Below are positions 36,470 to 49,184 of a stretch of DNA of 64,000 nucleotides, piece by piece. The DNA lies in contig JARKIF010000042.1 of the NCBI GenBank assembly GCA_029378245.1, forward strand, positions 124,001 to 188,000. Direction: 5' to 3'. Numbering within the stretch: position 1 is the first letter of the stretch; every line of letters starts with the position of its first letter. The notes under the pieces were generated by a model that worked only from the letters and a program-made list of their open reading frames with translations, did no database searches and was not told the DNA's origin. Made by a program: the position numbers and the translations under genes. This stretch comes from Roridomyces roridus (Eukaryota; Basidiomycota; Agaricomycetes; Agaricales; Mycenaceae).

Positions 36470-38116
36470 ATGGACGAATCTCTTGCACCTCCTCAGGCTG
36501 GAACACGGCATTATACCCTCCTACATTCCAATGAAGCCCCCGATTCCACGGAGATTCCCTTCCTCCAGTCGACTTCATCTCGGATCGGTGCGCGTCTGGC
36601 TGTTCTCGACGAAGAGATTGCGCGCCTGACGCAGCTAACTGCGGAGCGTGCTTTACTCGCTGCGTATGATAGACAGAGCAAAGCGGTCCTCTCACCGGTG
36701 CGGCGGGTACCTAACGAGATACTCGCCGAGATCTTCCTGCGCACCTCGGATGGGATCGGCTTTGATACGACGCAGAGCCCATGGGTTCTGACCCACGTCT
36801 GCAGCCGTTGGCGGACAGTCTCCATCTCAACGTATTCGTTGTGGTCCGAGCTCTGGTATTATCCCGGGCCGCGGGACTTTCCTTTAGCGGCCGTCCAGGC
36901 GCAGGTTCAGCGCGCGAAAACGCTCCGCATCGAATTCTATGCATGGCCGGGCGAAGGTGATGCTCGTCGTCACACAGCGGTGCTCCATTGTCTAACCCAG
37001 TCTTCTGCACGCTGGGAGGAACTCAGTCTACTCGTGACACCGGAGCTCATGCCCCTCCTTCCGCTCATTCGTGACCGACTCCCGTCTTTGCGAAGATTAT
37101 GGCTGGCATGGCCACAGCTGGGCTCACGCTGGCGGGCAGTGGAAGATGTCGATGACCAGCCACCATTCGACTACTTCCGGACCGCAGATTCATTGGTCCA
37201 TCTGGGCGTGAACCGCGATATCGGCTCCTCCGTTGGAGAACCTCGCTCCATCACAATTGTCGTTCCTTCAAATCAGCTCACCCGTTACTGCGCAGATGCA
37301 TCCTGGGCTACGCATCGAGGCATTCTGAGCGCGAGCCCAACTCTTGTCGAGGCGTATGTCAACATCATCGACACCGATGGGCCTGACTTGTGGCCAACCC
37401 CCGATGAAACCTTCGATCTGCCCCAGCTTCGGTGCCTCTATATTTCGGATTTCAAACTCCTTCCAAACTTCAAGGTCCCTGTGCTCGAGCAGATAACCAT
37501 CGAAATATGTGCCCTCGAAAGAGAGGACGGCGAGGAGTTGGATTCCTTCATTGAAAGATCACTCGGTGAAGAGTTAGATCGCTTCATTGCGACCTCCTCC
37601 TCTACCATCCGAAGGCTCGGATTAAAAGGATTGCCAGACAAGGATGTGGCCCGCACGATCTTGCAGAGATTCCCATCTCTCGACGAGCTGGCTATCATCA
37701 TCTTCTGGGATCCCGAGGACCGACGATATGACGGCGATTGCGGGTACTGCGAATGGGACCCAGTGGAAATTACCAACGACTTGATACCCCTCCTCCATCC
37801 CGACACACTCTTATGCCCACAGCTCTCTCGTATTCATCTCGCGTCGCTGATGAGTTCAGATCTCACCCACACACTCTTCCTCCAAATGCTGGAATCTCGA
37901 TGGAGTGTGCCGGATCGAGCGCTTCAAGCTGCGACTCTGGTCCTCCAGTGCGGGTCCAGCCCGGACGAGGAGACGCAGCATGGTATAGATTCTCTTATTC
38001 AGCAGGGGTTGGAGTTTTCTTTATCGACGGAGGACAAGCACTTGCTAAAGACGATGGCGTTTTGGATGTGTACCCTCGAGTGGGACGAGCACAAAACACC
38101 GTCTAGATTAGAGTGA
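36470..38116 (+). CDS. F-box domain protein
   Basis: From the ATG at 36470 the protein has 548 residues. It lacks the CPxCG knuckle and opens M-D-E-S-L-A-P-P. It shares Y-T-L-L-H-S-N-E-A-P, a coiled coil (L-D-E-E-I-A-R-L-T-Q-L-T-A-E-R), the F-box V-R-R-V-P-N-E-I-L-A-E-I-F and S-P-W-V-L-T-H-V-C-S-R-W-R. The C-terminal region is longer than in the arm members. The frame is open upstream to 36191, so a longer product cannot be excluded; 36470 is preferred because homology begins there. The last about 120 bp recur downstream at 39770-39905. Confidence 0.8.
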   Translation: MDESLAPPQAGTRHYTLLHSNEAPDSTEIPFLQSTSSRIGARLAVLDEEIARLTQLTAERALLAAYDRQSKAVLSPVRRVPNEILAEIFLRTSDGIGFDTTQSPWVLTHVCSRWRTVSISTYSLWSELWYYPGPRDFPLAAVQAQVQRAKTLRIEFYAWPGEGDARRHTAVLHCLTQSSARWEELSLLVTPELMPLLPLIRDRLPSLRRLWLAWPQLGSRWRAVEDVDDQPPFDYFRTADSLVHLGVNRDIGSSVGEPRSITIVVPSNQLTRYCADASWATHRGILSASPTLVEAYVNIIDTDGPDLWPTPDETFDLPQLRCLYISDFKLLPNFKVPVLEQITIEICALEREDGEELDSFIERSLGEELDRFIATSSSTIRRLGLKGLPDKDVARTILQRFPSLDELAIIIFWDPEDRRYDGDCGYCEWDPVEITNDLIPLLHPDTLLCPQLSRIHLASLMSSDLTHTLFLQMLESRWSVPDRALQAATLVLQCGSSPDEETQHGIDSLIQQGLEFSLSTEDKHLLKTMAFWMCTLEWDEHKTPSRLE

Positions 38117-38200
38117 TTGTATTGTCGCAGACTTGAATTTTTTGCACGGTGAGGGAGACAGCATTTGCATTACATAATACATAGCTTCTCGCTCAGCACA

Positions 38201-39730
38201 ATGAACGCAGCCCAGCTACGCGCCACTCGCGCTCGAATTGACGCGACAATTGCCTCCCTCGAGGCACAACTCGCACAGCTCCAAGCCGATAGAAAATCCG
38301 TCGATGAACAACTCGCGGCTGTGGTCTACCCTATCAAGACCATTCCTCGCGAACTTACCTCGGAAATCTTCCTCTGGCACGGATGCGAAGAGGTGTCCGA
38401 GAAAGCTGGCAGTCCCTTCGTCCTCGCCAGCGTGTGTTCGCTGTGGCGGGAAGAGGCTTTGCGCACACCCGGCCTGTGGAACCATTTTCGCAGTATGCGT
38501 AATACTAATCCTGAACGCGTAGCAGACCGGCTGGAAACGTACATCTCTCGCTCTGGCGCTCTTCCTCTCGATATCTACATTTATGATTTAGGTCACGAGA
38601 AGATCTTCCGCCTGCTCGCCGATTGTTCTGCACGCTGGCGGTGTCTGGCAGTGGCAGTGGATATCGCCTCCAGGCTGTCCAGCGGGTCCATGGCAGATGT
38701 TCGAGGACTTTTCCCTCACCTCAAATACTTGGCTCTGACATTTGACGCCGATACCCCGAACCCGCTCCCTAATCTGCTCGATGCTCCCAACCTGGTCCAC
38801 GTGGACGTTATGCCACTAGGTCAGAGCAAAGATTCATGGTGCCTGTACATTCCGTGGGGCCAGCTCACGACTCTGGACGTGTGCATGATCGATGTCCTCC
38901 AATGCTTGGAGTTGATAAATCTTACGCCGAGACTGGAGCAGCTCCGGCTTTTCAGCGACGACGGCCGCGACGTACCAACGAACTACCCATCCCGCGTTTT
39001 ACCACACCTGCATACGCTCCATATCGGCTACTCCAGTAGTCATGAACTCCTTCCACATCTCATTCTTCCCAAACTCCGCGAACTCGAATCCGTGGATCTT
39101 TGGATAGCGTCGTGGCGCTCCTATATCCAGGAACTAATCGTCAGATCCGTATGCATACTTGAAAAGCTGGAGTTTTTCCTCACCGATCGCACTTTCACTG
39201 ATCTGGAAGACGTGCATGCGGTGACCCAGTTGTTTCGTGCCATACCGACTGTTGAGCACCTCACAATCAAATGCCCCCGCCTCTCGACCAACGGATTCAC
39301 CCGGCTGTTCAACACCTTCGCGGAGGATCCTCCCGTCCTTCCCGCTCTCGAGTCTCTCGAGGTTAAATGCTGCGACACGAGGATGGAGCTAACGCCCCTC
39401 GTTCAAATGCTCACAAGCAGACGCCAAGCTCAAAAGCAAGAGCCCCAGCACGTCGTCGATCTCGCGTCGTTCAAGCTCCGCTTTACGCAGGTGGAGGACC
39501 CATTTGGCGACGATGAAGAACCTTACGATGGGGTCGATATGTTTCAGCAGAGTACCGAGATGGAGGGCGAGCTCCAGCTCCTTCGCAAGTTGCACAACGA
39601 GGGCCTCAAGATTGAGATTGACAGTGATTTCATCTGGTTTGACAAATTTATCGATGCGAAAATTTTGCGTGGCTTCGGTTTTCCCTTGAATCATGCTCAT
39701 ATATTCCCTCAGATCGCGGAATTGAGATGA
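38201..39730 (+). CDS. F-box-like protein, different subfamily
   Basis: A 509-residue frame from M-N-A-A-Q-L-R-A-T at 38201. A coiled coil (I-A-S-L-E-A-Q-L-A-Q-L-Q-A-D-R) is followed by the F-box-like I-K-T-I-P-R-E-L-T-S-E-I-F-L-W and S-P-F-V-L-A-S-V-C-S-L-W-R-E-E-A-L-R-T-P-G-L-W. The C-terminal half is leucine-rich with an acidic segment (D-D-E-E-P-Y). It lies 85 bp after the preceding F-box gene on the same strand. The ATG at 38201 is preferred over 38165 because the coiled coil starts there. Confidence 0.78.
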   Translation: MNAAQLRATRARIDATIASLEAQLAQLQADRKSVDEQLAAVVYPIKTIPRELTSEIFLWHGCEEVSEKAGSPFVLASVCSLWREEALRTPGLWNHFRSMRNTNPERVADRLETYISRSGALPLDIYIYDLGHEKIFRLLADCSARWRCLAVAVDIASRLSSGSMADVRGLFPHLKYLALTFDADTPNPLPNLLDAPNLVHVDVMPLGQSKDSWCLYIPWGQLTTLDVCMIDVLQCLELINLTPRLEQLRLFSDDGRDVPTNYPSRVLPHLHTLHIGYSSSHELLPHLILPKLRELESVDLWIASWRSYIQELIVRSVCILEKLEFFLTDRTFTDLEDVHAVTQLFRAIPTVEHLTIKCPRLSTNGFTRLFNTFAEDPPVLPALESLEVKCCDTRMELTPLVQMLTSRRQAQKQEPQHVVDLASFKLRFTQVEDPFGDDEEPYDGVDMFQQSTEMEGELQLLRKLHNEGLKIEIDSDFIWFDKFIDAKILRGFGFPLNHAHIFPQIAELR

Positions 39731-39769
39731 GAACGGCGGGTGCAGACGCTGGACGCTGGCGGGCTGTGT

Positions 39770-39905
39770 CCATTTCGACGGGCTGGACTTCTCTTTATCG
39801 ACGGAGGACAGGTCACAGAAGGAGGACAAGCACTTGTTGAAGACGATGGCGTCTTGGATGTGTACCCTCGATATTGGGACGAGCACAAAACACCGTCTAG
39901 ATTAG
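39770..39905 (+). pseudogene. Duplicated 3' end of the F-box gene at 36470
   Basis: Downstream of the 38201 gene the DNA again reads L-S-T-E-D...K-E-D-K-H-L-L-K-T-M-A-S-W-M-C-T-L, ending with ACACCGTCTAGATTAGA as at 38097-38113. The flank (TGATTGTATTG...TCGCAGACTTG) is copied too. A short insertion (codons R-S-Q-K-E-D) separates the copies. No F-box part is present, so this is a tail fragment only. Confidence 0.75.
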
Positions 39906-39999
39906 AATGATTGTATTGTTGTCGCAGACTTGCAAGTTTTTGTACGGGTACGACCCAGAATTGTGTAGTCGCAGGCAGCCAACAGCTGTTGCCGAAGCA

Positions 40000-41469
40000 A
40001 TGCCGAAACGGGCTCTGATCGCAACCTTCATGTCCCCGTTGCTTGACGTCCTTCCGAGCGAGCTCCTGCTCCTCATCATATCCCTCCTCTCCATCGCCGA
40101 CACCCAAAACCTCCGCCAAGTACGCCACCGCGCGCTCCCCGCTTTCTGACGCCAAGCCTCGCTTGTAGACATGCCGCACCCTCTCCCAACTAACCCGCGA
40201 CAAAAGCCTCTGGCTAGCTCGCCTCGACCATATCCGGCAGCGCGGAGACACTCCCCTTCCCCCACATCTCTGCCACCCACCCTTCGATGCTGCAGAATTC
40301 TCGTCTCGGGCCATTGAATCCGTGGTCATCTTAGCAACGCGGTCAGCCGACTCATGGCTTCGTCCTCGCGAAATGGTGCCACTTATCCCTGCGGTACACG
40401 GGCAAGTTATTGCCGGGCTGGAAATATTCCTCGATAAATGGCTGCTTGTCGTATACCTCAGTGGCCGAGCTCAACTCTGGGACATGGCAAACAGGGACTC
40501 TGTTGCGACGCTCGACCTCGGGCACGGCGCGTGGTCGTACTTTGGTTGTCTCACCTCTGGCAAGATCATGCTAGCCATGTCTTCGGTGGAGTGAATATTA
40601 TATCTTCTTCTCGCTCTCTGCTGAACCCTCGCCAGAACTGAGACGTTTCTGTACACCGTGGACTCCACTGGATTCACGCTACTTGGATCCTTCCGATGTG
40701 CGGAAGACAGGACCGTCCGCGCCATCGACGCCGAGCGCCATCTCGTAGTCTGTCACTCTGCCACACCTGAGCTATCTGTCATCTGCTGGGATGACCAAGC
40801 CAAGTGGACGATCCCTCTAGACGACACGGAAGAAATGGTACTTCTTTGGACATTCTCTTTGCGGTTCTGACGTCCTCGTAGTACAACAACGTCCTCGCTG
40901 TCCACCTCCTCGGCTCACACATCCTCGCGATCCGAGCCCGCACCGTCGAGCTGCACCCATGGCCACAAGTTCCAAGCCTAGTAATGGTACACCGGCTCCC
41001 CTCCGCCCTTGGTCCAGCATCAATCTGCGTCTCGGACCCCATCCCCAGCTCGGCTGACAACAGCTACACCATCTTCATCCTCTCAAACGGCATCAACCAC
41101 CTCTCGTTGTACAAAGTCTTGGTGTCCGGGGGTACAATGGACGTGTCGCTAGCAGGTGCCATGCGTCCCGACAACTCAAAACACCTCTTCATCAGCGCAC
41201 ATGCACTTGGTTTACGGGCTGGTCGAGCGATGTGGGTCGAACGCCAGCGGTCCACTATCGCGCGGCGGGTTAATCTCTGTACGCTAAGCCAGCGGCGGGA
41301 AGCGTGGCATGAGATGGCCGCGAATGGGGCGGTGGTCTTCACGCTGGCGTCATACGATCTACGAGATGATCTCACTCATTGCGCGTTGGCGGAAGTAAGC
41401 GGCCGCATAGCTTTTGGGAATCGCGCAGGCGCGGTGTTTCTCCTCGAAAATAAACGGTTACAAGGATGA
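40000..41469 (+). CDS. F-box protein with WD40/propeller-like C-terminal region
   Basis: Four exons starting M-P-K-R-A-L-I at 40000. The F-box is V-L-P-S-E-L-L-L-L-I-I-S-L-L-S-I-A-D followed across an intron by T-C-R-T-L-S-Q-L-T-R-D-K-S-L-W. The rest has beta-rich repeats (L-D-K-W-L-L-V-V-Y-L-S-G-R-A-Q-L-W-D, V-C-H-S-A-T-P-E-L-S-V-I-C-W-D, H-I-L-A-I-R-A-R-T-V-E-L) typical of a propeller. Introns have donors GTACGC, GTGAAT and GTACTT. It belongs to a different subfamily from the CPxCG F-box genes and is probably an SCF adaptor with unknown target. Confidence 0.75.
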
Positions 41470-41493
41470 TGTTACAATTGCTATTTCTTCTAC

Positions 41494-42435
41494 TCAAAGA
41501 TACTTGTGGAACCACTCGATCGTCGCCTTGAACGCGCCCTCCTTGCCCGCCTTGACCTTGGGGTCGCTGAGGTCACCACGAACAGCAAACCCGTGGGTGC
41601 AGCCTTCAAAGTACTCGCGCTTGTACCCGGGCTCGAAACCCTTGAAGATCTCATCCGCCTTTGCCTGCGATTCGATGGGGAACTGGGTGTCGGTCGTGCA
41701 GCTGTTGATAAGGAGCGGGGCCTTGGAGCTGGCGACGTATTTCTCGAGATCGGCGGGGACTTGAAGGAGGGATGGGTGGGCGGTGGCGCCGACTTTGATG
41801 ACGTTGTCGAAAGCGAGGTCGAATACGTATCGGCCACCGAAGCAGAAGCCGACTGCGGCAAAGGTGGTTACGCCCTCTGCTTTGAGGGCGTTGATGACGG
41901 CGTCGAGTGAGGGTCGGGTTTTGTCGGCGCCGTGGTTAGGGAACCATTTCCCGATGTCGAAGGTGCCTGCTTCCATGGCTTCGACGGGGATGGGGTCGCC
42001 GTTGAGGTAGTCGGGGATGACGGTCTGCGTCGGTTAGATTATCGTAAATAGGACAAGCAAGCTGCACACCTTGAACCCGTTGCGTGCATAGTCATCGGCC
42101 AAGAGCTACATGACGCGTTAAAACCAGGCAGCGATCGAAGAGCAGAGCCCACGCACCTTGGCGTTGACGAGAGGAAGACCAAAGATGTCGGTGAGGAAGA
42201 GGACGACCTTGTCCTTGGGATAGTCCACGGAGGGTGTCGCGACGTAGGTCTCGATGCCGCCAATCTTCTCCACTTTCCCTGTAATACGCGTGAGCCCCGA
42301 GTCCGAATTGCGCCATGGGCGGCCGCGGCCTACCTTCGGGAGTGCCGTCGTGGGTAACGCCTGGAGGTACAGTCAGAACGCGAAGTCGGGCATGGAGAGA
42401 AACGCACCCTTGAAGCAGTCTTTGCAGAAACTCAT
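41494..42435 (-). CDS. Dienelactone hydrolase family protein
   Basis: Multi-exon, starting M-S-F-C-K-D-C-F-K at 42435. Recognisable segments are G-G-I-E-T-Y-V-A-T-P, L-T-D-I-F-G-L, V-N-A-K-L-L-A-D-D-Y-A-R-N-G-F and D-Y-L-N-G-D-P. The nucleophile is in G-F-C-F-G-G-R and the histidine in C-T-H-G-F-A-V-R-G-D. These fit the Cys-Asp-His triad of the alpha/beta-hydrolase dienelactone hydrolases, which open lactone rings in aromatic breakdown; many fungal members have unknown substrates. The frame is intact to the stop at 41494. Confidence 0.85.
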
Positions 42436-42986
42436 GCTGGATGTGCGAGGAAGGGTTTGAAGTTGTGGTTGTGGGGACGCTAGAGACGTTCGCGTCCTCT
42501 TTATAAGCCTGCGGTTAATCGATTATCTCACAGCCGCATTTCCGATGATGTGCTTGCCCGGATCGGAATTCCAAATCGCGCACAACGTCCGAGGCAAGGA
42601 CGCGTCGAGGTCCTACTTATGGCTAAGATGTGAACAGCTGAACGAGATCGTAGCATAAACAGAGTAAGATTAAAGGCAATGAATAACCAACTGTCCGGAT
42701 GTCTGCGAATCGTCTGCCTGAGAGTGGTTCCCACAAAGACCGTTGACGACACCCGAGCTGATATCAGGAAGAGATAGTCCCACACGATCGGCGCGGAGTT
42801 CCGAGTAGATAATTTTCTTGGTGAACGGAATTCCGATTTCCGTGCCTGATCGATCCGGATCGGAGTGGAAAACGCCGGAGAGGCTACCGACCAGACGGAT
42901 CATTCCCATCAAGCGATGAGATCAGACGCACCAAGCTGTAGCAAGCAAAGAACCCCGTGACCGATTTTGCACTTTCTTGTACTTAA
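42436..42986. other. Spacer with inner boundary of arm B
   Basis: No supported gene. Similarity to arm A begins near 42920 (AGATCAGACGCACCAAGCTG) and continues into the following F-box remnant. Confidence 0.5.
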
Positions 42987-44077
42987 ATGACCTCCACTTG
43001 CTTCGCGTGCGGTGCTCCTCAGATACAACCGAAACCAAGATTACTATCCCCGGTGCCACCCCCGACACATTGGCGCGTTACCAGCGGCTTTTGCAGTCCA
43101 ACGAGCCGCCATCATCAGCCATCATCCCGCACCCCAACGCTTGGCTGAGCGTTCTGCTCGCTGGGAAGAACTCTGCATCCGGATTACACGTTCTATTTCC
43201 CCTCCTTTCAACGACCTTCGGGAGCGACTTCCTTCCCTCCGTCGACTTTGGGTCCATTGGGATGCCCCCCCCCCAGGATTTGATCCTGGAGAGATCGACT
43301 GCTTCACGACAGCGTCCTCCTTGGTGGAAATAGAGTTTTATTACACGGGCTCAGTCGCCATCGATGTCCCACCTAGTCAACTCACCTGCTACCGCCTGCG
43401 TTGCCCGTGGGAGATTCACCGAAGCATCTTGGAAGCATCCCCGAGTCTCATCGAAGCAAAAATTGATACCACTAAACCCTTCCCCGAGCCAGCCAGACCG
43501 GCATTGGAGATGCAAGTTAACACTTGGAGCGTCTCTATGTATCTGACGCCAAGGCGTTGGAATACTTTCGATCCCCTCATTTGGCCGAGATAGCTGTCGA
43601 GGTCACAGCAGATTCACTTGATCGCTTGGACTCGTTCATCCTTCGTTCATCCTGCTCGCCGAAGCGGCTTTGCCTCACCGGTGCACCGCTTGCCTCTCCC
43701 ACCGAAACATTCCTCCGCAAACATTCTTCGATCAGCAGTTTCGCGCTGATCATCAGCACTCGTGAGGGTGCAGCCGTCGAGAACGAAGTTCTGGCCAATA
43801 GTCTAGCAGGCCATTTGCATTTGACCGAAATCAGTTTCGGATGCAAGTTCGAGTCAATGCCCATCGACTACCCGCTCTTCCTCGCCATGCTCAAGTCCCG
43901 GCGTCGCAATACGCCCTCAAATATGCTGTTTTTCTCTCAAATTTTGGTCCGGGTCCCGACCCGACGCTCGCCGGGTTGAATACCTTGCGTACTGGTGGAT
44001 TAAATTTGGAGGTAGAGTCGGGTGAAGAAGGTCGGAAGAGGATCGGTTTTTGGATGTACGATTGTCCGTGGATTTAA
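42987..44077 (+). pseudogene. F-box gene remnant lacking the F-box (arm B copy)
   Basis: Starts M-T-S-T-C-F-A-C-G-A-P as in arm A, then shifts frame into A-R-Y-Q-R-L-L-Q-S-N-E-P-P. Directly after this, roughly 0.5 kb containing the coiled coil and F-box is deleted, and the sequence resumes at L-A-E-R-S-A-R-W-E-E-L. A later frameshift near 43915 separates P-L-F-L-A-M-L-K-S-R-R-R from the end (I-G-F-W-M-Y-D-C-P-W-I, 44077). Confidence 0.82.
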
Positions 44078-44248
44078 TATTCAGGTATCGTGTGTTCATT
44101 GCATCTTGGCAGCCCTCTCATATATAGACTTCAGATTCCTTGCCGTGCCGAAAATCAAATATCTTGTGGAAATGGGGGCGAGGATTTATTCATCTTGTGC
44201 ATTATTCGATTTTTCCAACACAAACTTGAAGACACTCTTGGGGTAGCG

Positions 44249-45823
44249 CTATCTACTGCTTAAAGTTGCAGTCAAACAATCTCGAACTATGTAAGATTTC
44301 ACCATGCTCTCCAAGAAGTTCTTCAAGCCATTCTCCCTCAGTGCATTCAACCCTTCGAGCGTCACAGGATCCGGACCCGTACCCGCACCCTTAGTTATGA
44401 ATCCGGCGCCATGGAGCGCAGTCCAACGAGACCGCAGCATATTGAGGAAGGGTGCGTAGTTTATTGGAAAAGGGAGGGGACTTCGAGAAGCAAAATATAT
44501 CTTTTGCAGTTGTGGGAATGCGAGCGTGTTTCCGTGAGTCAATAGGGTCGAATGAGCATCAACGGCGGCAGTTAGCTTTTTATGTCCGCCACCTGTGAAT
44601 ACAAGTGCGATACTGGTGATGGAGGGGTATTTACCGAGGATCCCAGCTGTTGTATTGGCATCTGGCAACCCTTCGAGATATAGCTCTCACGGTACGCAGG
44701 AAGAGTGGCGGACGAAGGTGTCCAGGTCACTGGTTACGCGATTTTCTTGGCTGGGCTCCCAACTGCTGATGGTAATGCGAGTCGTAGCAGGAGCCCTGAG
44801 GTATTCCAATACGTTTGATGGGTAAACAGACAGTCGTTGCAAATGACCCATATTAACAACCTGGCCATCCGGCTGCGGAGAGTTCAAAGTAACGGCAATC
44901 CTGGCCTCTACAATGTTTGGGGAGAGATTGAGGATTTCGCGATGGCTATTCCACGGACAGCACATTCGGTATACGGTGAGCTGATGGGTAGGAAAGAAGA
45001 CGGGCAAAGGACGCAGCCCGTAATCTACTCTTACAGCCATCAGAGATGTCGCCGTTTCGAAACATTTGAGTGATTCCACCGCGTGCTGGCTGTCTGGGTT
45101 GTCCCAACGGATCCATAATTTGCGGAGCGAGAGAAGTTGGCCGCGAAGTGCAGCCAAGCGCGGAGCCAAAGTGGCATTTATCTGAATATCGAGCTCCTCC
45201 CAGCAAGTGGCGTGCTCGGAAAGGAGTTGGAACAACTCGATCTTGGGGCTGGAGCCATGAAAGTGAATTTTCAGTTTATGAGCGCGTTGGATATGCGCTT
45301 CAATCATGGGACGCGAGTTGGCGGCGGCTTTTCCGGAAATGAAAACCAAGGACCACAACGAAGGGGTTGCGAGAGCGATGGCTCTCCAGCGGCGACTGAC
45401 TTGTCCGAGAGTCCATGGACTCTTCTCCATCTTCATGCGGACCGAGTTACATTCATCAAAGTCATCGGAAAACGGCAGGGTCCAGGAGAAGATTTCGGCA
45501 AGCATCTCGGGTGGTATGCGCCGCACTGGAGACACGACAGCAGTGTTTTCTGCATGATACTCTGCCAAGACTGCGCGCTCATCCTCTAGCTGCCGCAGCT
45601 GTGCCTTGAGATGCATTATTTTGCCGTCCAAGTCGGCCAATTGAGCGCCAGTTTTGGATAAAACTGCCTGAATGTATGCCATTTCAGAGACCTGTGGCGG
45701 TTCATTCGTCCGCATCAGTTTGAGACAACGGGCTATTGTCCCAGTGTCGGTCAGGACAGTAGAGTTGAGCGGTTCGTTCTGCGAAGTCGTTGGGGCGCCG
45801 CATTGGGGACAAGACGACGACAT
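44249..45823 (-). pseudogene. F-box gene with one in-frame stop (arm B copy)
   Basis: A frame of 525 codons starting M-S-S-S-C-P-Q-C-G-A-P at 45823 with coiled coil, F-box (V-R-R-I-P-P-E-M-L-A-E-I-F-S-W) and S-P-W-T-L-G-Q-V-S-R-R-W-R-A-I-A-L. The only fault seen is TGA at 44687-44689 in S-S-C-V-P-*-E-L, where arm A has CGA (Arg). Downstream stays in frame to 44249. The first 378 residues remain translatable, so a shortened F-box protein is possible. Confidence 0.78.
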
Positions 45824-48155
<2,332 letters not shown>

Positions 48156-48166
48156 CACTTGTACAA

Positions 48167-49070
48167 TTATGCCTCCAACTCTTTGCACCACACCTCCCAA
48201 GCCCGATTGACCTGCCCAGAATTACTCGCCGTTGCAGCCTCGCACTCCTCAGGACTCAGGAACCTTGCATTCTGCCCACTGACGTTGTGTGCCCCGCCGG
48301 CAAGGGCGCTGAGGCTGGTCAGCACACGCGCGTTGTGCTGTGTGTAGATGGCACGGAAGATGAGAAGTTTGAGGGAGGGTGCGGTGAGGGTTGCACCGTG
48401 GCCACGCATGAGGACGAGTGGCCGTGTCGGCGCCCCCGAGGAATGTGCGAACAAGGAGGCGAGGGCGGCACCGTGGGTGGTATTGCGAATGAGCATGTCC
48501 GTGGAAGGTCCGAAGGAGTCGCTGATGTCGAAGATTGGGGGTGAGTCGGGGCCTAGGAAGGAGGCCATATGGTAGACGGGCTTGAATGGAATTGGCATCA
48601 GACCAAATGGAAGGATGTCGGGGGAGTGAAAGTGCAAAACGGCGTCGACATCTTCGTATTGTCTGAGATTGACGTTGAGGTGAAGACTGGAAGTTCAGAG
48701 CTGATTCTACCTGTATATTTCGCTGTGAATGCAGCGCTCCAGAAAGCCCCGCGGCGCCTCGGGTTCGACTGGTCTAATGAAATCATTTTTTGAGCCGGGG
48801 AATCGAAAATGAACTCACTCGGCGTCTGATATGCGCCATGCTACAATATCCTCCGGTTCGACAAGAGCAGGAGCCAAATTACGCGACAAAAGATAGTGCT
48901 CTTTGGGAGCTCTGGGGTCCCGGCATGAAACGTGCCCGAAGCCGTCCACTACGCCGCTTCTGAGGCCTGGGCGTTGTTTTGCACGGTTCGGGCTCACCTA
49001 TGCCATGGCGGGCAAGAATCTTGGAGGCAAGAGAGAGGTCCTGGAGAGCCTGCAGATAGTCTTCTGACAT
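48167..49070 (-). CDS. Class II aldolase/adducin-family protein (arm B copy)
   Basis: Exons 49070-48998, 48948-48819, 48773-48711 and 48662-48167 mirror the arm A gene exactly in length (73, 130, 63, 496 nt; 253 residues). Motifs are A-R-H-G-I-V-D-G-F-G-H-V-S, D-V-D-A-V-L-H-F-H-S-P-D and R-G-H-G-A-T-L. Intron 1 ends in TAG (CAG in arm A). Exon 4 differs from arm A at only a handful of residues. Its stop is 11 bp from the stop of the convergent MET17-like gene. Both copies look functional. Confidence 0.86.
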
Positions 49071-49184
49071 GGTTGCCGAGAAGAAAGAGTGACACGGTCA
49101 CGAGTCTCGCTTTTCTCTTGACCACAACCACGAAGTATCGCATTTGCTTTACTCTCATCACCATCGTCTGAAACTCGACTGTAG
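49071..49184. promoter_or_regulatory. 114-bp bidirectional promoter (aldolase / F-box), arm B
   Basis: Counterpart of 7246-7366. On the plus side a GTATCG donor at 49135 and TAG at 49182-49184 suggest a 50-bp 5'-UTR intron ending at the F-box ATG. Confidence 0.55.
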
